This document shows, piece after piece, positions 15,954 through 25,591 of a stretch of DNA of 64,000 nt. This DNA is from Alistipes sp. GTDB lineage: Bacteria > Bacteroidota > Bacteroidia > Bacteroidales > Rikenellaceae. The stretch is from the NCBI GenBank assembly GCA_017465605.1, contig JAFTVW010000026.1:1-64000 (forward strand), read 5' to 3'. Numbering within the stretch: the first letter of the stretch is position 1; each line of letters opens with the position of its first letter. The translations under genes and the position numbers were made by a program. The notes under the pieces are model-generated. The model did no database searches. It was not told the DNA's origin and saw only the letters and a program-made list of their open reading frames with translations.

Positions 15954-18416
15954 TTACAATCCAATCCACATACCAACGTGATATGCCACAAAAGCCAAAA
16001 CCCACGCAAGCAGAGTATTATAAATCACCGAGAACAATGCCCATTTCCAGCTGCCCGATTCGTGAGCGATAGCCGATACGGTAGCCAAACAAGGCAAATA
16101 TAACAATATAAATATAATCATCGCCAATGCTCCTGCTCGCGAATAATTACCCGATGCGAGCAACTTTGCCGATAGGGTTGAACTATCCGAGTCTGCATCT
16201 TCCACCGAATACAACACCCCCAAAGTCGAAACAACAATCTCCTTTGCCGACACTCCCGACAAGATAGCCACACTCGCTCTCCAATCCAACCCCAAAGGGC
16301 TCATCAAAGGCTCAATGAATTTTCCAATTCGACCGAGATATGAGTTTTCAGATTGCGACTGTTGCGCTGTTATTGCATTAGCGTTATTACCCTCTAATAC
16401 AATACTTTCACTACCACTACTTAAAGTATTGATTGAAGCCGCTTGCTCAGTATTTATAGGCTGTTGCGTCACACTCTGCGCAGGGCGAGGATAGTAACTC
16501 AAAAACCAAATCACAACGGCTGCAACAAATATCAACCCTGCAATTTTACGCAGATACTGCTCGGAACGCTCCCACATATGACGCAATGCTGCATTAAGCG
16601 TAGGCACACGATAGGGAGGCAGCTCCATAACAAATGGTGTTTCATCTTTACCAAACATAAAACGTCGCAACATTCGAGCAGTAAGCACAGCCACCAAACA
16701 CCCAAACAGATAGATGCCAAAGAGCATCACACCTGCACATTCAGGGAAGAAGGTAGCGACCAGCAACACAAATACCGGCAATCGAGCACTGCACGACATA
16801 AATGGATTGATAAGTATGGTTATAAGTCGGCTACTACGGCTCTCGATTGTACGGGTTGCCATAATGGCAGGAACATTACAACCAAAGCCCATCACCAGCG
16901 GGATAAACGATTTTCCGTGCAGACCCGCCAAGTGCATCAATCTATCCATAATAAACGCGGCACGAGCCATATAACCCGAATCCTCCATAATAGAGATAAA
17001 GAGATAGAGAATAAGGATATTAGGCAGGAATACCACTACCGAACCAACACCTCCAATTATACCATCTACAATTAAATCTCGCAGAGGCCCATCGTTCATC
17101 AATCCCGCAACAAACTCTCCAAGCCAACCGAATCCCATCTCAATCCACTCCTGCGGATATGCACCCAAAGTAAAGGTTGTCCAGAACATTACAAACATAA
17201 TGGCCAAGAACAACGGGAAACCAAAATAACGATGGGTAACCACTCTGTCAATCAATGAGGTTTTATTACTCTTCGAACTATCGGGCCCCGCAACGTATGT
17301 TTCGGCCAAAGCTCCTTCGATGAATCCATATTTCTCGTTGGTTATGGCACTCTCAACATCTTCATCAAGAGCTGTGATTATGCGTGCTGCACCTTTGACA
17401 CTGTGGGTTTTCCACTCGGTGAAATATGTCACACCTTTTAGCATACTCATCACATTGCTATCGCCTTCAAGCATTTTTATCGCCCAATAACGTGGCGGGA
17501 AACACTTAGGCAACTCTTCAACGTGACGCTTCATTAGTTTTGAAAGAGATTGTATCTCAGCCTCGATTGACGAAGAGTAGTTAATATGAATATGACGAAC
17601 TTTGGGGTTCTGATTCTCATAAGTGAGTATCACCTCGTCTAACAATTTATCCAGTCCCTTGCCATCTCGTGCCACAACAGGCACAACGGGGACTCCAATC
17701 ATTCGACCCAATTGTTCATAATCAAGACGTGCACCGCTATTCTCCAACTCATCATACATATTCAGAGCCACAACCATTTTGGGGTTAAGGTCGATAAGTT
17801 CGGTAGTGAGATAGAGATTGCGCTCCAAATTCGAGGCTACAACCGCATTAACCACCACATCAGGCAACTTTTCAATAAGATGTTGACGCACATACAATTC
17901 TTCGGGTGTGTAGGCCGAGAGAGCATATGTACCCGGAAGGTCGGTAATATTAATTGTATAATCCTTATATTTGAACGAGCCCATCTTGGCATCTACCGTC
18001 ACGCCACTATAATTTCCTACGTGTTCGTGACCACCCGACAAGGCATTAAAGAGCGACGTTTTACCACTATTGGGATTACCTACCAACGCCACATTAATTT
18101 CACGAATCTTCTCATTTACAGCATATTCTATATCTTCATCGTGAGGTGAAGTCGTAAGGTTATCGCTATTGGGTTGAATCGCTCGTGCCTCCTCCAAAGT
18201 AAGCACCTCGACCATTGCAGCCTCGCTTCGTCGAAGCGAAACTTCATAACCCATAATTCCATATTTAATCGGGTCGCGCAATGGCGCGTTCAATACTGAA
18301 ACTACTTGTTGACCTCGCACAAATCCCATTTCGAGGATTCTACGACGAAAGCCTCCGTGTCCCAGCACTTTAATAACGACTGCGGATTCACCCGTTTTCA
18401 AATCTGATAATAACAT
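15954..18416 (-). CDS. feoB: Ferrous iron transporter, FeoA-FeoB fusion
   Basis: 820 residues from the ATG at 18416. This start is chosen because a promoter -7 box lies at 18443-18450 and a longer start at 18473 would be upstream of it. Residues 1-75 are a FeoA SH3-like domain (LSDLKTGESAVVIKVLGHGGFRRRILEMGFVRGQ). The GTPase has G1 GNPNSGKTSLFNALSG, the DLPGTYAL G3 and ALNMYDE-type G4. About nine membrane helices with paired gate regions follow, including a long C-terminal insert rich in Ser, Asn and Gln. It imports Fe(II). FeoA-FeoB fusion is usual in Bacteroidetes. Confidence 0.93.
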   Translation of the reverse strand: MLLSDLKTGESAVVIKVLGHGGFRRRILEMGFVRGQQVVSVLNAPLRDPIKYGIMGYEVSLRRSEAAMVEVLTLEEARAIQPNSDNLTTSPHDEDIEYAVNEKIREINVALVGNPNSGKTSLFNALSGGHEHVGNYSGVTVDAKMGSFKYKDYTINITDLPGTYALSAYTPEELYVRQHLIEKLPDVVVNAVVASNLERNLYLTTELIDLNPKMVVALNMYDELENSGARLDYEQLGRMIGVPVVPVVARDGKGLDKLLDEVILTYENQNPKVRHIHINYSSSIEAEIQSLSKLMKRHVEELPKCFPPRYWAIKMLEGDSNVMSMLKGVTYFTEWKTHSVKGAARIITALDEDVESAITNEKYGFIEGALAETYVAGPDSSKSNKTSLIDRVVTHRYFGFPLFLAIMFVMFWTTFTLGAYPQEWIEMGFGWLGEFVAGLMNDGPLRDLIVDGIIGGVGSVVVFLPNILILYLFISIMEDSGYMARAAFIMDRLMHLAGLHGKSFIPLVMGFGCNVPAIMATRTIESRSSRLITILINPFMSCSARLPVFVLLVATFFPECAGVMLFGIYLFGCLVAVLTARMLRRFMFGKDETPFVMELPPYRVPTLNAALRHMWERSEQYLRKIAGLIFVAAVVIWFLSYYPRPAQSVTQQPINTEQAASINTLSSGSESIVLEGNNANAITAQQSQSENSYLGRIGKFIEPLMSPLGLDWRASVAILSGVSAKEIVVSTLGVLYSVEDADSDSSTLSAKLLASGNYSRAGALAMIIFILLYLPCLATVSAIAHESGSWKWALFSVIYNTLLAWVLAFVAYHVGMWIGL

Positions 18417-18442
18417 ATTTTCGTCTGTTCGTATTTTTGGTA

Positions 18443-18450
18443 CAAAAATA
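18443..18450 (-). promoter_or_regulatory. -7 element for the feoAB operon
   Basis: TATTTTTG on the - strand with TTGG about 20 bp upstream. Transcription would start some 20 nt before the 18416 ATG, which supports that start. Confidence 0.55.
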
Positions 18451-18520
18451 CACTTTTTTATGATAAATGCCAATCACTCTATTTAGTGAATGCTACCCGA
18501 AAAATTCCCTAAATTATGCG

Positions 18521-18552
18521 ATTGTGGGGTATTGACTAATTTCTCACCTTTG
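18521..18552 (+). promoter_or_regulatory. Possible promoter of a small RNA
   Basis: ATTG (18521-18524), 20-bp spacer, CACCTTTG (18545-18552), one mismatch from TAnnTTTG. It faces away from feoAB into a non-coding segment. Confidence 0.4.
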
Positions 18553-18557
18553 CATCA

Positions 18558-18707
18558 AGAAATTAACATATGAATTAGAAACAACTTTAAGGCTTTTAGG
18601 CAGAGCAAATCTGCTACAAAAAAGAGAGTTCTTAAAAAGAGAGTTTATTTTGTTTGTTTTATGGATAGTTCTCAGGGGCTACGTCCGAGAGGCCGCGGCC
18701 CTTTTTA
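18558..18707 (+). ncRNA. Candidate small RNA, about 150 nt
   Basis: Between the promoter at 18521-18552 and a GC-rich hairpin with a T run (GGGCTACG 18676-18683 with CGCGGCCC 18694-18701, then TTTTT). A small inner stem GCAGA-GCAAA-TCTGC lies at about 18610. No reading frame longer than a few codons fits. Family not recognised; could be an sRNA or the leader of something lost. Confidence 0.35.
18676..18706 (+). terminator. Intrinsic terminator of the candidate small RNA
   Basis: Eight-base stem with one G-U pair and one mismatch, very GC-rich, followed by five T. Confidence 0.6.
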
Positions 18708-18714
18708 TTTTTCG

Positions 18715-19020
18715 TATTAAACACCCCTCTCAATTAATAAATAACCAAAATAATTAGAGTATTGTTATACTATCAATATTGATTAAATACACATATTAAT
18801 AGACACGTATATATATTCTATTAAAGCTCAATACTTCAATATATTAACAACTACTATTTAATGTAATACTTTAAGTAATATTCAGACACAATATGCACTG
18901 CAAATCGCGTTACATTAATATTTCTATAATATTCCTATTTTAACCCAAAATTCCACAAACCACAAGTTTGCAAAGATTAAAGGGTAAAACCTAGTGGATA
19001 ATTTGTTGATATTTTTACAC
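18715..19020. other. AT-rich non-coding stretch
   Basis: About 300 bp, very AT-rich, no supported reading frame. One near-match to a DnaA box (AGTGGATAA at 18993-19001) is not enough to propose an origin. I see no other structure. Confidence 0.5.
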
Positions 19021-19052
19021 TATTTTTCTTTCCTTTTTTCAATAAAAAAGCG

Positions 19053-19060
19053 TATTTTTG
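19053..19060 (+). promoter_or_regulatory. -7 element for the purine operon leader
   Basis: TATTTTTG. The -33 region is only TTTC-like. Transcription would begin near 19067, about 265 nt before purE. Confidence 0.5.
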
Positions 19061-19066
19061 CAGAGA

Positions 19067-19312
19067 TATGATTTTTTCGAGGTTACATACATCACAACTC
19101 TCAATTTTGCGGTCGAATTTCCATTTTTTTAATCGCTCGCAAAACGAGTTGTGCAGTGCCAAAAAGCACTCATCACCTCATCAATCAACCTGCATACTCA
19201 CCATTTCGACAACCGTCGGAAATGAGTTTGCAGTATCACCTTACGGGCAAATTAAGTTTAATTTTTAGAATAAAAGAGCCGTTGCAGTTATGCTGCGACG
19301 GCTGTATTTTTA
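19067..19312 (+). ncRNA. Structured leader RNA upstream of purE
   Basis: Stems in order: CACAACTC (19093-19100) with GAGTTGTG (19146-19153), continued inside by TTTTGCG (19105-19111) with CGCAAAA (19138-19144); AGTGC/GCACT at 19155-19170; CATTTC-GAC-AACC-GTC-G-GAAATG at 19202-19224; and a terminator stem at 19277-19303. The long first hairpin has stacked helices, so the segment is probably RNA rather than coding, although a 66-codon frame starting at 19068 overlaps it. It may be an independent small RNA (a 6S-like RNA is one idea) or a purine-sensing leader. Identity unknown. Confidence 0.5.
19277..19311 (+). terminator. Terminator or attenuator immediately before purE
   Basis: AGCCGTTGCAG (19277-19287), loop TTATG, CTGCGACGGCT (19293-19303), one G-U pair, then GTATTTTTA. 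It ends about 20 bp before the purE start and lies downstream of the only promoter-like element seen, so read-through must be needed for pur expression unless a second promoter exists. Confidence 0.7.
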
Positions 19313-19330
19313 ACGTTACACATTGACAAT

Positions 19331-19798
19331 ATGAAAGTTGCAGTTATTATGGGCTCTACAAGCGATTGGGGCATTATGTCGGCCGCTTGTGAGACTTTGG
19401 AGGAGTTGGGTATCGAGTATGAGAAGCGAGTTATCAGCGCACACCGCACACCTCACTTGATGTTTGAGTATGCCACATCGGCTAAGGAGCGAGGCATTGG
19501 TGCTATCATTGCAGGAGCAGGCGGCGCTGCCCACGTTGCTGGTGTTACAGCCGCACTAACCACTGTACCCGTCATCGGTGTACCCATCAAAACATCAGCA
19601 TTGGGAGGCTTGGATTCATTGCTCTCAATCGTACAGATGCCCGGTGGAATCCCCGTATCAACAACAGCCATCAATGGAGCCAAAAATGCAGCACTCATAG
19701 CAGCATCTATTTTTGCTCTCACCGACAAGGAACTTGAAGCACGTTTGGTGGAGTATCGTAAGAATCAGACCGAGAAGGTTTTGGAAGCAGAGTTATAA
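19331..19798 (+). CDS. purE: N5-carboxyaminoimidazole ribonucleotide mutase
   Basis: 155 residues, PurE family. Motifs IMGSTSDWGIMSAACETLEELGI, RVISAHRTPHLM, IIAGAGGAAHVAGVTAALT and GVPIKTSALGGLDSLLSIVQMPGGIPV. These look like class I PurE, which acts on N5-CAIR made by PurK. No purK is in the window. First gene of the pur operon, 15 bp before purL. Confidence 0.93.
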   Translation: MKVAVIMGSTSDWGIMSAACETLEELGIEYEKRVISAHRTPHLMFEYATSAKERGIGAIIAGAGGAAHVAGVTAALTTVPVIGVPIKTSALGGLDSLLSIVQMPGGIPVSTTAINGAKNAALIAASIFALTDKELEARLVEYRKNQTEKVLEAEL

Positions 19799-19813
19799 AA
19801 GAGCAACAACAAT

Positions 19814-22800
19814 ATGAAGAATTACCGCGTTTATGTAGAGAAATACCCTCGATTTCAAGTCGAGGCCGATACTCTACGCAAAGAATTAAACAATAACTTG
19901 GGACTCAATCTGCAAACTCTCAGATTGTTGAACGTCTATGATTTGTTTGGATTCTCCGAGGAACTTTTGGAGAAGAGCCGTTATGCAGTATTCGGCGAGA
20001 TTGTAACCGACTGCGTAAGCGATGAGTGTAACCTCGAAGGTCAAAAGTATTTAGCCGTAGAGTATCTACCCGGACAGTTCGACCAGAGAGCAAGTTCAGC
20101 TGTGGATTGTGTACGCCTTATTGAGCCAACAGCCAATGTAAGAATCAAGAGTTCTAAGCTGCTCATCTTTGATGCAAATACAACAGACGAAGAACTTGCA
20201 CGCATTGAGCGTTATTACATCAATGCAGTAGAGTCTCGCCGCAAGGATTTGAGCGTTCTTTCGGATATGGAGAATGCTGAGGTTAAGCCTGTGCCAGTAT
20301 TGCACGGTCTGACAGCCCTCAAAGATGAGGAGTTGGAGGGATACTGCAAGCAGTATGGCTTGGCAATGAATGCCGACGACTTGCGTGAGGTAGTTAATTA
20401 CTATAAAATCGAAGGCCGCGACCCATCAGAAACCGAGCTTCGTATTTTGGACACATATTGGAGTGACCACTGCCGACATACAACCTTCACAACCGAGATT
20501 ACAGAGATTACAATCGACGATTCATTCCTCTCTGCCGAGTTGGATTCATCGCTTGAATTACTGAAAGATATTCGCAAGGAGCTGGGCCGCGAGCAGAAGA
20601 GTTTGTGTCTTATGGAGCTTGCTACAATTGGCGCACGTTACTTGAAAAAGACTGGCGTACTCGACAATATGGAGCAGAGCGAGGAGAACAACGCTTGTAG
20701 CATATATGTAAATGTTGATGTTGACGGCCAACAGGAGAAGTGGCTCTTGCAATTCAAGAACGAGACCCACAATCACCCAACAGAAATTGAGCCTTTCGGA
20801 GGTGCTTCAACTTGTCTTGGAGGTGCTATCCGCGACCCATTGTCAGGTCGCAGCTACGTCTATCAGGCTATGCGCGTAACAGGCGCAGGCGACATCTACA
20901 AGAGCGTAGCCGACACTATGGAGGGTAAACTTCCACAGCGAATCATCACAACAAAAGCGGCATCGGGTTATTCAAGCTATGGAAATCAGATTGGTTTGGC
21001 GACAACTCACGTCCGCGAAATTTACCACCCCGACTATGTAGCAAAGCGTTTGGAGGTAGGTGCAGTTGTTGGAGCTGTTAAGGCCGATGATGTGCGTCGT
21101 GAATCACCCGCAGCAGGAGATGTTATCCTTCTTTTGGGTGGCCGCACAGGTCGTGACGGTATTGGTGGAGCAACAGGTTCTTCAAAGGAGCACAATGTAA
21201 AGTCAATCGAGGAGTGTAGCTCAGAGGTACAGAAGGGTAATGCACCCGAGGAGCGCAAATTGGAGCGTTTGTTCCACAGAGCCGAGGTTACTCGCCTCAT
21301 CAAAAAGTCTAATGACTTTGGCGCAGGTGGAGTGAGCGTTGCTATCGGTGAGTTGGCTCCGGGCCTTGACATCTATTTGGATAGAGTCCCCACAAAGTAT
21401 AGCGGTTTGAACTCTACGGAGCTTGCTATCAGCGAGTCTCAGGAGCGTATGGCTGTTGTTATCGAGCGCAAGGATATGGAGGCTTTCATCGAGTATTGTC
21501 ACTCGGAGAGCATCGAGGTTACTCACGTTGCCGATGTAACAGACACCAATCGTTTGAAGATGTTCTACAATGGCGAGATGATAGTAAACCTTTCGCGCGA
21601 GTTTATCGACTCGGCTGGTGCAAAGCACTACACCAAGATTCGCATCGCTGAGGTGGAGGAGAAGAATCCATTTGAGCGCAAAGTTGAGGGTGAGACATTG
21701 GCCGAGAAGATTAATAACAATTTGCAGGACGACAATGTGGTATCGCAGCGCGGTATGATTGAGATGTTTGACTCTACAATCGGCGCTTCAACCGTGTTGA
21801 TGCCTTTTGGAGGTCGCACTCAAAATACCGAGACTCAGGTATCTGTTCAGAAGTTGCCCGTAGGCAAGGCATATACCAATACTGCAAGTATTATGGCCTT
21901 TGGTTACAACCCATTCATCACATCGTGGAGTCCATATCACGGTGCTGCCTACGCAGTGATTGAGGCAGCAGCCAAAGTGGTAGCCGCAGGTGCGAGATAC
22001 GACAAGATGCGCTACTCATATCAGGAGTACTTTGAGCGTATGCATAGCGAGACATCGTGGGGTAAGCCACTCTCGGCATTGCTCGGTGCATTGAAGATGC
22101 AGATTGAATTGGGTCTGCCATCTATCGGAGGTAAGGACTCTATGAGCGGTACATTCCAGAACATCAACGTTCCTCCTATGCTTATGGCATTTGGTATTAC
22201 GACTGTTGATGCTCGCACGGTTATAAGCCCTGAGTTCAAGAAGGCGGGTAATAAGTTATACCTTATTAAACATACCCCTCTTAACAACTATATGCCCGAC
22301 ACAGACCAGCTCAAAGAGCTATTCTCACAGGTTAGCACAGCTATCGAGCAGGGCAAGATTATTTCGGCTTACGCAGTAGGATTTGGTGGAGTTGCCGAGG
22401 CTGTTGCCAAGATGTCATTTGGTGACTGCGTTGGTGCTGACGTTAAGATGGACGAGCAGGCGTTGTTTGACTACGCATACGGTTCATTCGTTGTGGAGGC
22501 GGCCGACGACTTCGAGTGCGACTACGCTGAGCTTATAGGTACAACTATCGACAAGGCGGAGGTTGTATTCAACGGCGAGGCATTCGCTATCGACTCATTG
22601 CAGAAAGTAAATTCTCAGAAGTTCTGCAAGATATATCCAGATCGCGGTATTGAGGGTGGCGTAACCCGCAAGAGCGAGCCAGAGAAGAAGCAGATTAAAT
22701 ATACAGGTGAGCCCGTTGAGCAGCCAATCGCATACCTTCCCGTATTTGCAGGAACAAACTGCGACTACGACACAGGCAAGGCATTCGAGCGTGCTGGTGC

Positions 22801-23521
22801 GAAGGTTACAACAAGCGTATTCTGCGACCTTACAGCTGAGGATATCTTCGCTTCAATCGAGAAGATGAAGAAGATGATTGACGAGTGTCACATCTTTGTA
22901 CTCAGTGGAGGTTTCTCAGCAGGTGATGAGCCAGACGGTAGCGGTAAGTTTATCGCCAACGTACTCAACAACAAGATTATCACCGATGCTATCCACGCTT
23001 TGCTCGACAGAGGAGGCTTGATTTTGGGTATCTGCAACGGATTCCAAGCATTGGTTAAATCGGGATTGTTGCCTTATGGCCGTTTAGGTCAGGTTGTCAA
23101 GGAGTCACCTACACTCTTCCGCAACGATATCAATCGCCACATCTCGCAGATTGTAACTACTCGTGTAGCTACAACCAACTCTCCGTGGTTGGCTTCATTT
23201 GAGTTGGGCGAGCAGCACTCAATTGCTGTAAGTCACGGTGAGGGTAAGTTCGTTGTGAGCGACGAGATGGCCGAGGAGTTGTTTGCAAATGGTCAAATCG
23301 CATTCCAATATGTATCACCCGATGGAGATGCTACTCTTTGCGCACCTTACAACCCCAACGGTTCGAGCTTCGGTATCGAGGGTATCATCAGCAAGAGTGG
23401 TCAGATTCTCGGTAAGATGGGCCATACGGAGCGTTACGAGGAGAATCTCTTCAAGAACATTCACGGCAATAAGCAGCAGAGCATCTTTGCTAACGCTGTA
23501 AATTATTTCAAGGGTAAATAA
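19814..23521 (+). CDS. purL: Phosphoribosylformylglycinamidine synthase, single-chain PurL
   Basis: 1235 residues, the long form in which synthetase and glutaminase are one chain. Synthetase motifs: RILDTYWSDHCRHTTF, LLQFKNETHNHPTEIEPFGGAST, NDFGAGGVSVAIGEL and SIGGKDSMSGTF. The glutaminase from about residue 970 has CYDTGKAFERAG-like entry, VLSGGFSAGDE and GICNGFQALV with its nucleophile Cys present, and HGEGKF. It converts FGAR, Gln and ATP to FGAM. Slightly shorter than the roughly 1295-residue E. coli enzyme. Confidence 0.95.
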   Translation: MKNYRVYVEKYPRFQVEADTLRKELNNNLGLNLQTLRLLNVYDLFGFSEELLEKSRYAVFGEIVTDCVSDECNLEGQKYLAVEYLPGQFDQRASSAVDCVRLIEPTANVRIKSSKLLIFDANTTDEELARIERYYINAVESRRKDLSVLSDMENAEVKPVPVLHGLTALKDEELEGYCKQYGLAMNADDLREVVNYYKIEGRDPSETELRILDTYWSDHCRHTTFTTEITEITIDDSFLSAELDSSLELLKDIRKELGREQKSLCLMELATIGARYLKKTGVLDNMEQSEENNACSIYVNVDVDGQQEKWLLQFKNETHNHPTEIEPFGGASTCLGGAIRDPLSGRSYVYQAMRVTGAGDIYKSVADTMEGKLPQRIITTKAASGYSSYGNQIGLATTHVREIYHPDYVAKRLEVGAVVGAVKADDVRRESPAAGDVILLLGGRTGRDGIGGATGSSKEHNVKSIEECSSEVQKGNAPEERKLERLFHRAEVTRLIKKSNDFGAGGVSVAIGELAPGLDIYLDRVPTKYSGLNSTELAISESQERMAVVIERKDMEAFIEYCHSESIEVTHVADVTDTNRLKMFYNGEMIVNLSREFIDSAGAKHYTKIRIAEVEEKNPFERKVEGETLAEKINNNLQDDNVVSQRGMIEMFDSTIGASTVLMPFGGRTQNTETQVSVQKLPVGKAYTNTASIMAFGYNPFITSWSPYHGAAYAVIEAAAKVVAAGARYDKMRYSYQEYFERMHSETSWGKPLSALLGALKMQIELGLPSIGGKDSMSGTFQNINVPPMLMAFGITTVDARTVISPEFKKAGNKLYLIKHTPLNNYMPDTDQLKELFSQVSTAIEQGKIISAYAVGFGGVAEAVAKMSFGDCVGADVKMDEQALFDYAYGSFVVEAADDFECDYAELIGTTIDKAEVVFNGEAFAIDSLQKVNSQKFCKIYPDRGIEGGVTRKSEPEKKQIKYTGEPVEQPIAYLPVFAGTNCDYDTGKAFERAGAKVTTSVFCDLTAEDIFASIEKMKKMIDECHIFVLSGGFSAGDEPDGSGKFIANVLNNKIITDAIHALLDRGGLILGICNGFQALVKSGLLPYGRLGQVVKESPTLFRNDINRHISQIVTTRVATTNSPWLASFELGEQHSIAVSHGEGKFVVSDEMAEELFANGQIAFQYVSPDGDATLCAPYNPNGSSFGIEGIISKSGQILGKMGHTERYEENLFKNIHGNKQQSIFANAVNYFKGK

Positions 23522-23541
23522 CGAAAATTAATCGAAGTCTT

Positions 23542-24510
23542 ATGACAACTTTACGTTATATACGCACACTGGCTACCGCGGCACTGCTTGTCGCAGTAGT
23601 CGCTTTGTGCGGTTGTACGCGCGACACATCACTTCGCGTACTATATTGGAATTTCCAAAACGGAATGTGGGCCGACGAACCCAACAACTATGACAATTTC
23701 GTTGAGTGGGTTAAGAAATATGACCCCGACGTATGTATTTGGTGCGAGGCTCAAACAATCTACGAAAAGGGCACAGACAAAGCTTGCAAACCCGAGGAGC
23801 GTTACCTTATAGAGAATTGGGGAGAATTAGCAGCACGTTTTGGCCACCAATATTGGGAGAAAGGCGGTCATCGAGACAACTATCCACAGGTAATCACATC
23901 GAAACTTCCCATCGAGGTTGTTCAGCAAATCGTGGGTGAGGAGCCCGACAGCGTGGTAACTCACGGAGCTGGACATTTTCAGGTTGAATTCAATGGCAAG
24001 AAGGTTAACATCGTAACTCTACACACTTGGCCTCAGCGACACGCTTATAGAGCAGAAGACATTGAGGCAAGTCGTGCTGAGAACGGAGGTGACCACTATC
24101 GCCGCAAGGAGATGGAGTATATCTGCAAGCACACCATTATCCCCAACAAAGATGCTCAAAACGAGATGTGGATTATGGCAGGTGATTTCAATTCACGCAC
24201 TCGCAAGGATAACCATTTCTACAAGTACAATGAGAATTCAACCGCATTTTTGGTTCACGACTACATTTTGGAGAATACTCCTTATGTAGATATTATCGGT
24301 GAGCGTTTTGCTGGCGAGTTCCACACCACAACACAAGGCAAATCGCGTATTGACTTTGTATATTGTACGCAACCTCTTTATGAGCGAATCCTCGATGCTT
24401 ATGTTGTGTGTGACGAGTACACATCGATAAATGCAACTCGCGACGAGAAGACAAAATTTTATTTTCCATCGGACCACCTACCTATCTTGGTGGATTTTGA
24501 GATGAAGTAG
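23542..24510 (+). CDS. Endonuclease/exonuclease/phosphatase-fold lipoprotein
   Basis: 322 residues. The signal ends VALCGC, a lipobox, so the product is anchored outside the cytoplasm. The fold is indicated by LRVLYWNFQNGMW, DPDVCIWCEAQ (metal-binding Glu), ITSKLPIEV, LHTWPQ, IMAGDFNSRTR, RIDFVYC and SDHLPILVDFEM, the DNase I-like series of active-site residues. It sits in the same orientation within the purine operon, 20 bp after purL and 44 bp before purM. Substrate could be nucleic acid, nucleotides or phosphate esters; purine salvage from outside the cell is an attractive inference only. Confidence 0.75.
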   Translation: MTTLRYIRTLATAALLVAVVALCGCTRDTSLRVLYWNFQNGMWADEPNNYDNFVEWVKKYDPDVCIWCEAQTIYEKGTDKACKPEERYLIENWGELAARFGHQYWEKGGHRDNYPQVITSKLPIEVVQQIVGEEPDSVVTHGAGHFQVEFNGKKVNIVTLHTWPQRHAYRAEDIEASRAENGGDHYRRKEMEYICKHTIIPNKDAQNEMWIMAGDFNSRTRKDNHFYKYNENSTAFLVHDYILENTPYVDIIGERFAGEFHTTTQGKSRIDFVYCTQPLYERILDAYVVCDEYTSINATRDEKTKFYFPSDHLPILVDFEMK

Positions 24511-24554
24511 TGATTACCCTGTAAATTAGGAATAAAACAATAATATTAAAGTAT

Positions 24555-25583
24555 ATGGCAAAAAGTTATGAAAATGCCGGTGTAAATCTTGAAGCCGGCT
24601 ACGAAGTGGTTCGCAGAATCAAATCGCACGTAGCATCAACCTCTCGCCCCGGTGTGATGGGTAACATTGGTGCTTTCGGAGGTATGTTCGACTTGGCATC
24701 ACTCGGATACAAGCAGCCAATCCTCGTGAGTGGCACCGATGGTGTGGGTACTAAGCTCAAACTCGCTTTCGAGATGGACAAGCACGACACAATCGGTATC
24801 GACGCTGTGGCAATGTGTGTAAACGATGTATTGGCACAGGGTGCTGAACCTTTGTTCTTCTTGGACTATGTAGCAGTTGGACACAACGAACCCACAAAGA
24901 TTGAGGCTATCGTGGCAAGTGTTGCAGAGGGTTGCCGTCAGTCGGGTTGCGCCTTGATTGGTGGCGAGACAGCCGAGATGCCCGGAATGTATGGCGGTGG
25001 CGAGTATGACATTGCAGGTTTCACTTGCGGTGTTGTTGAGCGCGAGAAACTTATTGATGGCTCGAAGGTAAAGGTTGGAGATGTCTTGGTTGGAATAGCA
25101 TCGAGCGGTGTACACTCAAACGGATTTAGCCTTGTGCGCAAGGTTGTAAGCGACAACAATTTCGACCTTCACCAGCCACACACCGATTTGGATAGCGAAA
25201 AGCCATTGGGCGAAGTATTGCTCACACCAACTCGCATCTACGTTAAGCAGGTTTTGGAGGTAGTTCGCAACTGCGACGTTCACGGAATCAGCCACATCAC
25301 AGGTGGTGGTTTCGACGAGAATATCCCTCGTATCTTGCGCGACGGTCAGGGTGTAGAGATTACTGAGGGTAGCTGGGAGATTTTGCCCGTATTCAACTTC
25401 TTGGAGAAGCACGGTGGAATTGCTCACCGCGAGATGTTCAACATCTTCAATATGGGTATCGGTATGGTCATCGCTCTCGATGCTTCGGAGGCAGAGAAGG
25501 CCATTGAGATTCTTACGGCTAACGGAGAGAAGGCATCTATCATCGGTCGCATCGTAGAGGGTGAAGGTGTAACAATCAAATAA
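24555..25583 (+). CDS. purM: Phosphoribosylformylglycinamidine cyclo-ligase (AIR synthetase)
   Basis: 342 residues. Motifs [28 protein letters not shown]-type Gly-rich loop, [66 protein letters not shown] and [14 protein letters not shown]. Converts FGAM to AIR with ATP. Eight bases separate it from purN. Confidence 0.95.
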   Translation: MAKSYENAGVNLEAGYEVVRRIKSHVASTSRPGVMGNIGAFGGMFDLASLGYKQPILVSGTDGVGTKLKLAFEMDKHDTIGIDAVAMCVNDVLAQGAEPLFFLDYVAVGHNEPTKIEAIVASVAEGCRQSGCALIGGETAEMPGMYGGGEYDIAGFTCGVVEREKLIDGSKVKVGDVLVGIASSGVHSNGFSLVRKVVSDNNFDLHQPHTDLDSEKPLGEVLLTPTRIYVKQVLEVVRNCDVHGISHITGGGFDENIPRILRDGQGVEITEGSWEILPVFNFLEKHGGIAHREMFNIFNMGIGMVIALDASEAEKAIEILTANGEKASIIGRIVEGEGVTIK

Positions 25584-25591
25584 TTGTTTTA

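Noticed and set aside
16443..17075. 210-codon antisense frame opposite feoB
   Set aside because: His/Lys/Gln/Thr-rich low-complexity product typical of an antisense shadow; feoB is well conserved here.
18715..19020. AT-rich region considered as a replication origin
   Set aside because: Only one near-match to a DnaA box and no dnaA, dnaN or related genes nearby.
19068..19268. A 66-codon reading frame in the purE leader
   Set aside because: It overlaps strong RNA stems, has a composition unlike neighbouring proteins and starts almost at the predicted transcription start; treated as part of the structured RNA.
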